A stretch of 64,000 nucleotides of DNA from Phocaeicola barnesiae DSM 18169 = JCM 13652 (GTDB lineage Bacteria; Bacteroidota; Bacteroidia; Bacteroidales; Bacteroidaceae), in assembly GCF_000374585.1 (NCBI RefSeq), contig NZ_KB894646.1, forward strand, positions 124,001-188,000, in the 5' to 3' direction. The position numbers were made by a program, and so were the translations under genes. This document shows, piece by piece, positions 31,952 to 39,986 of this stretch. The notes under the pieces are model-generated. The model was not told the DNA's origin. It saw nothing but the letters and a program-made list of their open reading frames with translations, and ran no database searches. Each line of letters starts with the position of its first letter. Position 1 is the first letter of the stretch.

Positions 31952-33949
31952 TTACTGATGTATGATAAGCGCCGAACGGGGAGAAACAACCGCCTGGTTA
32001 CCCACCAGGTTGCCCAGCCCCAACACCAGGTCAATCTTTCCGTCACGGGCAGCTATCCAGTATTTCCCATTGGGGATATCCACTGTCACGGGTTCGGTAC
32101 GCGGATTCAGGATGACAATCGTATTCAGCCATGAATCGCCGTTCGGACGTCCCTTCAGGCAGAAGGCCACCACATTATCAGCAGGCGTATGCAGGAATTC
32201 CAGGTGTGCACGGATTTTCTCGGCATCTCCCAGACGGAAAGCCGGATGTGCCTTCCGCAACGCAATCAGCCCTTTCACGTAATCGAACACATCACGATGC
32301 TGGTTCTTCAGTTGCCAGTTGATGGCATTGATGCTGTCCGGGCTGTTGTAGGAATTGGACACCCCTTTCTTATCGCGCATGAACTCATCGCCGGCAAAGA
32401 GGAAAGGTACCCCCTGTGAAGTGAATACAGCCGTCTCGGCCAACTTCATCAGTGCCCCCAGCTCCTGAGGCGAAGCGCCCGGTAGGGTTTTCTTGAGCCG
32501 GTCGGTGATGCAGAGGTCATCGTGGCAACTCACATAACTGATCATCTGGGTGGGTTGCTCTGCCCAGGGATGAATATACTGGTTACTGGCATTCGAAGTC
32601 AGCTGAGGATGACGGACAGCCCCCACCAGGCCGAACTTCACTCCTCCCTCATAACCGAACTTACCGATAACAAAACCGCCTCTGGATTCATGTTTCCAGT
32701 TTCCACGGAGGCTGTCGCGGAACTCGTCGCTGAACACGGCAATACCCGGCATGCGCGATACATTGGCCTTCATCGCCAGCTGTTCTTTCGGCAGTTGCGG
32801 TTCTTGCGCCGCCCAACCTTCGCCATAAATGAAGATGGTAGGGTCTATCTTGCTCAAGGCGGTACGTATCTGGTTCATGGTCTCGATGTCATGCAGCCCC
32901 ATCAGGTCGAAACGGAAACCGTCGATGTGATATTCCTGGGCCCAATAACAGACCGACTCCACCATGTAACGCCGCATCATCGGACGTTCGCTGGCGGTCT
33001 CGTTTCCGCAACCGGAACCGTTCGCGAAATTCCCGTCCGCATCGTGGCGGTAAAAATACCCCGGCACCGTACGTTCGAAATTGCTTCCATGTGTCTGGGC
33101 CGTATGGTTGAACACCACGTCCATAATCACCCGGATGCCGGCTTTGTGCAAAGCCATGACCATCTGCTTGAATTCCCGGATACGGACTTCGGGAATAAAC
33201 GGGTCTGTCGCATACGAGCCCTCGGGTACCTGATAGTTCTTCGGGTCATACCCCCAGTTATACTGCGGCTTGTCAGGTTTCGATTCATCCACCGACGAAA
33301 AATCGAACGAAGGGAGCAGATGTACATGGGTGATGCCCAGCTCCTTCAGATGGCTGATACCGGTCTTGTCCCCCCAATAGGTATGGGTACTGTCTTCTGT
33401 CAGTGCCAGATACTTTCCCCGGTGCCGGATACCCGAAACCGTATCGATGGAGAAATCGCGGTGGTGCAACTCATAAATCACGATGTCGGAGAAATGATTC
33501 AATACCGGACGCCGGTCGTTTGCCCACCCTTCGGGATCGGTTGTCCGCAAATCCAGAATGGCTGCCCGGTTACCGTTCACTCCTACCGCCCGTGCCATCA
33601 GTCCCGGTGTATCTCCCTGCCATACCTCATCAACCTTGGCATTGAAAGCATAGAATTTTCCTTTCAGGTCTTCGGCTACCCGGGCATTCCACATCCCGTC
33701 TTCAGCAGGCTCCATCGGTATCATGCGGTACATGGAACCCTCGCTGCCATGCTCATACAGCATGACCCGCACTTCGCTGGCAGTCGGTGCCCACAGAGAG
33801 AACCGTGTCTCTGCCGGCGTATAGACCATTTCTTCCCACGGTCCGCTATAAACCGGATACTCGTCAAAACTGCTGTATCCGCTTTGGTGACCGGAGGTAC
33901 AGCCCAACAAGGCTATGATAGACATAAACAGGAATATTTTGAGACGCAT
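31952..33949 (-). CDS. pulA: Type I pullulanase, lipoprotein
   Basis: 665 residues. Lipobox LLGC at the end of the signal. A CBM48-like domain (about 35-135) precedes a GH13 barrel with the type I pullulanase signature YNWGYDPKNY, nucleophile Asp in FRFDLMG, acid/base Glu in IYGEGW and the third Asp in YVSCHD. It cleaves alpha-1,6 branches in pullulan, glycogen or limit dextrins at the cell envelope. The ruvC stop lies only 9 bases upstream, so a starch enzyme follows a DNA-repair gene in one operon. No Sus-type transporter is adjacent. Confidence 0.95.
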   Translation of the reverse strand: MRLKIFLFMSIIALLGCTSGHQSGYSSFDEYPVYSGPWEEMVYTPAETRFSLWAPTASEVRVMLYEHGSEGSMYRMIPMEPAEDGMWNARVAEDLKGKFYAFNAKVDEVWQGDTPGLMARAVGVNGNRAAILDLRTTDPEGWANDRRPVLNHFSDIVIYELHHRDFSIDTVSGIRHRGKYLALTEDSTHTYWGDKTGISHLKELGITHVHLLPSFDFSSVDESKPDKPQYNWGYDPKNYQVPEGSYATDPFIPEVRIREFKQMVMALHKAGIRVIMDVVFNHTAQTHGSNFERTVPGYFYRHDADGNFANGSGCGNETASERPMMRRYMVESVCYWAQEYHIDGFRFDLMGLHDIETMNQIRTALSKIDPTIFIYGEGWAAQEPQLPKEQLAMKANVSRMPGIAVFSDEFRDSLRGNWKHESRGGFVIGKFGYEGGVKFGLVGAVRHPQLTSNASNQYIHPWAEQPTQMISYVSCHDDLCITDRLKKTLPGASPQELGALMKLAETAVFTSQGVPFLFAGDEFMRDKKGVSNSYNSPDSINAINWQLKNQHRDVFDYVKGLIALRKAHPAFRLGDAEKIRAHLEFLHTPADNVVAFCLKGRPNGDSWLNTIVILNPRTEPVTVDIPNGKYWIAARDGKIDLVLGLGNLVGNQAVVSPRSALIIHQ

Positions 33950-33958
33950 AATTTCTAC

Positions 33959-34528
33959 TTATTTGACAACTTTATCAGGATTCTTCGCAATGAAATCCTT
34001 CCAGCCCGAATAAGCCTTCGGGAGTGACGGCCGCCCCATCTGCAAATAATGACAATACGCGGCGGCCAGGGCATCGGTGGCATCCATGAAAGGCTCCATT
34101 TCGGAATCAGGGATGTGCAGCATCCGCTGCAGCATGTCGGCCACCTGTTCCTTACTGGCCTGCCCGTTTCCGGTTATGGCCATCTTGATTTTCAAAGGGG
34201 CATATTCGGTAACAGGAATATCCCGGCTGACAGCCGCTACGATGGCGACTCCCTGGGCACGTCCGAGCTTCAGCATCGACTGTACGTTCTTGCCGAAGAA
34301 AGGGGCCTCGATAGCCAGCTCATCGGGCAAATAGGAAGCAATGATTCCCTGTACCCGTTCGAAGATGTGCTTCAGTTTCAGGTAAGGGTCCTTGCACTTG
34401 CGCAAATCGATGACGCCTAAGGTCATGACCTGCGGCTTGGTACCTGTCACTTTCAGGACACCGTATCCCATGACATTGGTACCCGGGTCGATGCCCAGGA
34501 TAATCTTCTCTTTAACCGGTTGTATCAC
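33959..34528 (-). CDS. ruvC: Holliday junction resolvase RuvC
   Basis: 189 residues, RNase H-like endonuclease. The first catalytic Asp (about residue 14) is in [13 protein letters not shown]; Glu in [14 protein letters not shown] and Asp in [12 protein letters not shown] complete the site. It cuts four-way junctions made during recombination, with RuvAB. Its ATG overlaps the stop of the DUF4286 gene (ATGA-type), indicating translational coupling, and pulA follows closely. Confidence 0.96.
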   Translation of the reverse strand: MIQPVKEKIILGIDPGTNVMGYGVLKVTGTKPQVMTLGVIDLRKCKDPYLKLKHIFERVQGIIASYLPDELAIEAPFFGKNVQSMLKLGRAQGVAIVAAVSRDIPVTEYAPLKIKMAITGNGQASKEQVADMLQRMLHIPDSEMEPFMDATDALAAAYCHYLQMGRPSLPKAYSGWKDFIAKNPDKVVK

Positions 34529-34830
34529 TTGATTACCTCCATCAGAGTCGGAAAACCGATTACCTTATCCTTGAATATCTTCATCATTTCTTCGTTCAAC
34601 GAAGCTCCGGAACGGGTATGCCAACGGTGCAAGGCGGCACTGTCGGTCACCTCGAACTGCAACGAGAAACATTCGCTGTCCGGTTCCTGATGGCTCAGGA
34701 TACGCAGGATGCGGGGGTTGGTCAACTCGCCTCCCTTTTCAGCTTCAGGGATATAACATTCGTTGAGCCAGATAACAAAATTACGGGCGTCATCGAGCCC
34801 TACGTGATACGTCGTATTGTAAATCAACAT
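34525..34830 (-). CDS. DUF4286 family protein
   Basis: 101 residues from the ATG at 34830 ([19 protein letters not shown]); a longer frame to 34893 would run through the promoter. The fold looks like a dimeric alpha-beta barrel (ABM-like): short strands with the Trp-containing helix [10 protein letters not shown] and a C-terminal [10 protein letters not shown]. The family is confined to Bacteroidetes and is commonly next to ruvC. Function unknown. First gene of the ruvC-pulA transcript. Confidence 0.85.
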   Translation of the reverse strand: MLIYNTTYHVGLDDARNFVIWLNECYIPEAEKGGELTNPRILRILSHQEPDSECFSLQFEVTDSAALHRWHTRSGASLNEEMMKIFKDKVIGFPTLMEVIK

Positions 34831-34859
34831 ATAAAAACAGTTATTTAAAATATACGGCA

Positions 34860-34894
34860 CAAATATACCTAAATTTACACGGATAACCCGCAAA
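34860..34894 (-). promoter_or_regulatory. Promoter (-33 and -7) of the DUF4286-ruvC-pulA unit
   Basis: TTTG (34891-34894) and TATATTTG (34860-34867) on the minus strand, 23 bases apart. The predicted start leaves a leader of about 23 nt and excludes the upstream ATG at 34893. Confidence 0.65.
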
Positions 34895-34983
34895 CTGACG
34901 CGTAAAAAGCGGGAAGAATGTCCTGAAAGGCAGATAAAGATAAAAATCTAACTGAGAATGAACGGACTTCATCCGACTTTTAT

Positions 34984-34991
34984 TACTTTTG
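34984..34991 (+). promoter_or_regulatory. Promoter -7 box for the acyl-CoA synthetase
   Basis: TACTTTTG; leader of about 31 nt. A small hairpin (GCACATT with AATGTGC) lies in the leader. Confidence 0.6.
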
Positions 34992-35028
34992 CGCACATTA
35001 ACACTAAAAATGTGCAACACCAATAGAA

Positions 35029-36693
35029 ATGGAATCAGAAAATAGTTTTATACGGCTGGTAGAAGAAAGCATCCGGAACAACTGGAACCTTGACGCACTG
35101 ACAGACTACAAGGGAGCTACCCTGCAATACCGGGATGTAGCCCGTAAAATAGAGAAAATGCACATCCTGTTGGCCCATGCCGGAATCCAGCCAGGCGACA
35201 AGATTGCCCTCTGCGGACGGAACAGCGCCAACTGGACCGCCTCGTTCCTGGGAATCATCACTTACGGAGCCGTAGCAGTACCCATCCTGCATGAATTCAA
35301 GTCCGATAACGTCCATAACATCGTCAACCATTCCGAATCGCGGATGCTCTTCGTGGGAGACCAGTCCTGGGAAAACTTCAATGAAGCAGCCATGCCGAAC
35401 CTGGAAGGTATCATCGAACTGAAGAATTTCGAACTGGTAGTATCACGCTCCGAACGGCTGACCTATGCCCGTGCCCACCTGAACGAGGAATTCGGGAAGA
35501 AATATCCTTGCCGGTTCCGGGCAGAAGATGTAACCTATCGCCGCGAAGCGCTGAACGAACTGGCCGTCATCAATTATACATCGGGTACCACAGGATTCTC
35601 GAAAGGAGTCATGCTCTCCTACGAAAATATCCTGGGGAATGTCCTTCACATCCGCAACAAGGTAGGTCTGAAACCGGGCGACAGCGTAGTATCGATGCTG
35701 CCGCTGGGTCATATCTTCGGCCTGGTATTCGATTTCCTGTACGGCGTGACTGCCGGTGCCCACCTGTGGTTCCTGACCCGCATGCCGAGTCCGAAAATCA
35801 TTGCCGAATCGTTTGCCGTCATCCGCCCGCGCATCATCGCCTGCGTACCGCTGATTGTAGAAAAAATCTTCAAGAAGAACATCCTGCCCCAGGTAGACAA
35901 CAAGCTGGGCAAACTGCTGCTGAAACTGCCGATTATCAGCGACAAAATCAAAGAACAGATACGCCAGCAGGCCATGGAAGTGTTCGGAGGAAATTTCATC
36001 GAAATCGTTATCGGAGGAGCTCCCTTCAATCCCGAAGTGGAGGCCTTCCTGCGCAAAATCAATTTCCCGTACACCATCGCCTACGGTATGACGGAGTGCG
36101 CTCCGCTCATCTGCCACAGCTTCTGGGATGAAATCAAATATACTTCCTGCGGAAAGACCGTAGAGGGGATGGAAACCCGGGTACTCTCGGAAGACCCGGA
36201 ACGGATTCCGGGAGAACTGGTCTGCCGCGGCAGAAACGTGATGCTGGGCTATTACAAGAACGAAGCGGCTACCGCACAGACCATCGACAAGGACGGTTGG
36301 CTGCATACGGGTGACATGGCCATCAAGGACAGCGAAGGAAACATCTACATCAAGGGACGCTGCAAGAACATGCTGCTGACCGCTTCGGGACAGAACATTT
36401 ATCCGGAAGAAATAGAAGCCCGTCTGAACAACATGCCTTTCGTGAACGAATCACTGATAATCCTGATAGACAGCAAACTGGTGGCACTGGTCTATCCGGA
36501 CAGCGACGAAGCCTTTGTCCAGGGCCTGAACCGCCAGCAGCTGGAAGACGCCATCGAGGCGAACCGGGTAGAGCTGAACAAGATACTGCCAGCCTATTCG
36601 CAGATAACCAGCGTGAAACTTTATCCGGAAGAGTTCGAAAAGACAGCCAAGAAAAGTATCAAACGATTCCTCTACCAGGAAATCAAAGAATAG
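35029..36693 (+). CDS. AMP-binding acyl-CoA/acyl synthetase (long-chain fatty acid-CoA ligase-like)
   Basis: 554 residues. P-loop INYTSGTTGFSKGVMLSY, A5 motif YGMTECAP, A7 LHTGDMAI, A8 IKGRCKNMLLTASGQNIYPEE and the C-terminal Lys in KKSIKRFLY. The gate motif region suits long-chain acids. It activates a fatty acid through an acyl-AMP, probably for phospholipid incorporation because Bacteroidales lack classical beta-oxidation. It stands before addAB with 27 bases between. An acyl-ACP synthetase is possible. Confidence 0.87.
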   Translation: MESENSFIRLVEESIRNNWNLDALTDYKGATLQYRDVARKIEKMHILLAHAGIQPGDKIALCGRNSANWTASFLGIITYGAVAVPILHEFKSDNVHNIVNHSESRMLFVGDQSWENFNEAAMPNLEGIIELKNFELVVSRSERLTYARAHLNEEFGKKYPCRFRAEDVTYRREALNELAVINYTSGTTGFSKGVMLSYENILGNVLHIRNKVGLKPGDSVVSMLPLGHIFGLVFDFLYGVTAGAHLWFLTRMPSPKIIAESFAVIRPRIIACVPLIVEKIFKKNILPQVDNKLGKLLLKLPIISDKIKEQIRQQAMEVFGGNFIEIVIGGAPFNPEVEAFLRKINFPYTIAYGMTECAPLICHSFWDEIKYTSCGKTVEGMETRVLSEDPERIPGELVCRGRNVMLGYYKNEAATAQTIDKDGWLHTGDMAIKDSEGNIYIKGRCKNMLLTASGQNIYPEEIEARLNNMPFVNESLIILIDSKLVALVYPDSDEAFVQGLNRQQLEDAIEANRVELNKILPAYSQITSVKLYPEEFEKTAKKSIKRFLYQEIKE

Positions 36694-36720
36694 ACCGGAA
36701 CGGTCATCCCTTACTGAAAT

Positions 36721-39700
36721 ATGGAACAACCTCCCCAACTACTTGTCTACAAAGCGTCGGCAGGTTCGGGCAAGACCTTTACCCTGGCGGTGCAATACAT
36801 CCGCCAGCTGGTAGAGAACCCGTCGGCCTACCGCAAAATACTGGCCGTCACCTTCACCAACAAGGCAACGGCCGAAATGAAGGAACGTATCCTGAGCCAG
36901 CTATACGGCATCGCAACCGCCGATGCCGGCTCGGAAACGTATCTGGACGTACTGCGTAAAGAAACCGGAAAAAGCGTTGCCGACATCCGGAAGTCCGCCT
37001 ACACGGCCCTTCATTACATCATACACGACTACAGCCGATTCCGGATAGAAACCATCGACTCTTTCTTCCAGTCGGTGATGCGTAACCTGGCCCGCGAACT
37101 GGAACTGGGTACCAACTTGAACATTGAACTGAACCAGGCAGACGTACTGAACGATGCCGTGGACAGGATGATTGAGAAACTGGACCGGAACTCCCCCATC
37201 TTATACTGGCTGCTGGAGTACATCGAAGAACGGATAGCCGACGACAAGAAATGGGATGTGTCCAAAGAAATCAAAGGATTCGGAAGTAATATTTTCAACG
37301 AAGGATACATCGAAAAAGGAACTGGACTGCGAAAAAAACTGACTGACCCGACTTTCATTCCGACTTACCGCAAACAACTGCAGGACCTGCGGAAAGCGGC
37401 GCTGGACACCATGAAAAGTTTCTCCGACCATTTCATCGAAGTATTGGAAAGCCACGGACTCCAGCCTACCGACCTGAAAGGTGGGACTAAGGGTATCGGC
37501 AGCTATTTCAACAAGCTGGCCAACGGTGATTTCTCCGACAAGAACCGGAACAAGACGGTGGAAGACTGCCTCTCGGCACCGGAGAACTGGGCTACCAAGA
37601 CTTCAGCCAACCGGGCCACCATCATCGAACTGGCATCCACCGAGCTTATGGGGCTGCTGGAGCAAGCCGAACAGTTCCGCTCCAAACAGCATATACTGGT
37701 CAACTCGTGCGACCTTTCCTTACGTTACCTGAACAACCTCCGTCTGCTGAACAGCATCGACCAGGAAGTACGTCTGCAGAACCAGGAACACAACCGTTTC
37801 CTGCTGGCCGACACCAATGCCCTGCTGCATGGTCTTATCCGCGAAGGCGACGCTTCCTTCGTATACGAAAAAATCGGGACGACCATCGATACGGTGATGA
37901 TTGACGAGTTTCAGGACACCTCACGCATGCAATGGGAAAACTTCCGCCTGCTGCTGCAGGAAAGCCTGGCGCAGAAGGAAGGAAGCATGATTGTAGGCGA
38001 CATCAAACAGAGCATCTACCGCTGGCGGAACGGTGACTGGAAGATTCTGGCCGGACTGGAAAAGGACCGGAGCCTCCGCATCCGAAGCTGTACCCTGGAT
38101 ACCAACTGGCGGAGTGAAGCCAACATCATACGTTTCAACAATGCGCTTTTCACAGCTGCCTGCAAGGTATTGGACCAACGCTACGAAGCCGAACAGGGAG
38201 AACCCTGCAAAGAACTGCAGGAAGCGTACAGCGATGTCTGCCAACAGACTCCCAAGACCGACAACCAAGGCTACGTGAAACTGACCTTCCTGCCCCACAC
38301 CGAGGAACATCCTTATCCGGAGACTACCCTGAGCGAACTGGCTGCTGAAGTGGAGCGGCTGGTAGCTGCCGGTGTACGGATACAGGACATCGCCATCCTG
38401 GTGCGCAAGAACAACAAGATTCCGGCTGTCGCCGACTATTTCGACCAGAATACCGCATATCGGGTGGTATCGGACGAAGCCTTCTACCTGGAAGCCTCAT
38501 TGGCTGTCTGCATGCTGATTGACGGCATCCGCTATCTGGCCCAGCCGGAAGACCGGATTGCCCAGGCCAGACTGGCCGTGAACTACCAACGGGAAGTGCT
38601 CCATCGGGAAACCGACCTGAACACCCTGTTACTGGACGGTGTGGACAACTACCTGCCGGCCGGCTTCCTGCTACAGACCGGTGAGCTACGGCTGATGCCG
38701 CTGTACGAGCTGATGGAACGCCTGTTCGACCTGTTCCAGCTACAAGAGCTCCCGGCACAGGACGCCTATCTTTGCGCCTTCTACGACGCTGTCACCACCT
38801 ACCTGCAGGACCACTCTTCGGAGCTGACCGCCTTCCTGACCTACTGGGACGAAAAGCTGCACGAACAGCCCATCCCGTCCGGAGAGGTAGACGGTATCCG
38901 CATCCTTTCCATCCATAAATCGAAGGGACTGGAATACCACACGGTGCTCATCCCTTACTGCGACTGGAAAATGGAGAACGAAACCAACAACCACCTGCTG
39001 TGGTGTTCGGTACAGGGAACCGGTAAAGATACCGATATTCCGCCGTTCAATGAGCTCGACCTGGCTCCCATCAACTACTCATCCTCCATGGGGGCTTCCG
39101 TCTACCGAGACAGTTACCTGGACGAACGGCTGCAGCTGTGGATAGATAACCTTAACCTGCTGTATGTGGCTTTTACCCGTGCCTGTAAGAACCTCATCAT
39201 CATAGGCCGTGCCCAACAGACCAACACGGTTTCGGGACTGCTGGAGGACGCGCTCAACACGATGGAGGACATCGGCATGCAATGCAGCGAAACAGAAGCA
39301 GCGGAAGATACGGAAACGGCAGACGAAGCAGAAGCAGTTCCTGTCCAGTATGAATTCGGAACGGTCTGCCCGTCGGTTCCGCAGAAACAGCATGCCTCCA
39401 CCAACCGCCTCACCTTGCCCGCCACCGGAATCGCCATCCACATCGAATCGCTGGAAAACGACATCGAATTCAAGCAATCCAACCGTTCGGCCGATTTCAT
39501 CCGTGGAGAAGAAGAACCGGACGAGCGCAACCAATACATCCGTCAGGGACAACTCCTGCACAACCTCTTCGCCTCCATCGGCCGGGAGAGTGATTTGCCT
39601 CAGGCCATTGCACAGTTACGCCAGGAAGGTATCCTGGAATCGGAAGAACGGGAGAAGCAGATTGCCAAACTGGCCCAATGGGCCCTGAAACACCCGAAAG

Positions 39701-39975
39701 TGAAAAGCTGGTACGACGGAAGCTGGGAACTCTTCAACGAATGTGCCATTCTCTCGACCGATGAGAACGGCCAGCTGCAGACCCGACGTCCGGACCGTGT
39801 CATGATGAAAGACGGACAGGTCGTGGTAGTAGACTTCAAGTTCGGCAAGAAACACGAAGCCTACCGGGAGCAGGTACAGACCTACATGCAACTGCTCGAA
39901 GCCATGGGATATACCCGCATACAGGGCTACCTGTGGTATGTATTCGCCAACGAACTGGAGGAAGTAACCCTTTAA
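36721..39975 (+). CDS. addA: AddA-type UvrD helicase-nuclease
   Basis: 1084 residues, superfamily 1A helicase. Walker A ASAGSGKTFTL at about 13-23, motif Ia TFTNKATAEMK, motif II IDEFQDTS, motif III and IV regions, motif V LSIHKSKGLEY, motif VI VAFTRACKN, and a C-terminal PD-(D/E)xK nuclease with VVVDFKFGKK and QVQTYMQLL. It processes double-strand breaks with AddB for RecA loading, the counterpart of RecBCD. The addB start lies 11 bases after its stop. Confidence 0.9.
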   Translation: MEQPPQLLVYKASAGSGKTFTLAVQYIRQLVENPSAYRKILAVTFTNKATAEMKERILSQLYGIATADAGSETYLDVLRKETGKSVADIRKSAYTALHYIIHDYSRFRIETIDSFFQSVMRNLARELELGTNLNIELNQADVLNDAVDRMIEKLDRNSPILYWLLEYIEERIADDKKWDVSKEIKGFGSNIFNEGYIEKGTGLRKKLTDPTFIPTYRKQLQDLRKAALDTMKSFSDHFIEVLESHGLQPTDLKGGTKGIGSYFNKLANGDFSDKNRNKTVEDCLSAPENWATKTSANRATIIELASTELMGLLEQAEQFRSKQHILVNSCDLSLRYLNNLRLLNSIDQEVRLQNQEHNRFLLADTNALLHGLIREGDASFVYEKIGTTIDTVMIDEFQDTSRMQWENFRLLLQESLAQKEGSMIVGDIKQSIYRWRNGDWKILAGLEKDRSLRIRSCTLDTNWRSEANIIRFNNALFTAACKVLDQRYEAEQGEPCKELQEAYSDVCQQTPKTDNQGYVKLTFLPHTEEHPYPETTLSELAAEVERLVAAGVRIQDIAILVRKNNKIPAVADYFDQNTAYRVVSDEAFYLEASLAVCMLIDGIRYLAQPEDRIAQARLAVNYQREVLHRETDLNTLLLDGVDNYLPAGFLLQTGELRLMPLYELMERLFDLFQLQELPAQDAYLCAFYDAVTTYLQDHSSELTAFLTYWDEKLHEQPIPSGEVDGIRILSIHKSKGLEYHTVLIPYCDWKMENETNNHLLWCSVQGTGKDTDIPPFNELDLAPINYSSSMGASVYRDSYLDERLQLWIDNLNLLYVAFTRACKNLIIIGRAQQTNTVSGLLEDALNTMEDIGMQCSETEAAEDTETADEAEAVPVQYEFGTVCPSVPQKQHASTNRLTLPATGIAIHIESLENDIEFKQSNRSADFIRGEEEPDERNQYIRQGQLLHNLFASIGRESDLPQAIAQLRQEGILESEEREKQIAKLAQWALKHPKVKSWYDGSWELFNECAILSTDENGQLQTRRPDRVMMKDGQVVVVDFKFGKKHEAYREQVQTYMQLLEAMGYTRIQGYLWYVFANELEEVTL

Positions 39976-39986
39976 CGACTGCATTT

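Noticed and set aside
32522..34027. 501-codon plus-strand frame opposite pulA
   Set aside because: The pullulanase has all catalytic residues on the minus strand; the plus frame is a shadow.
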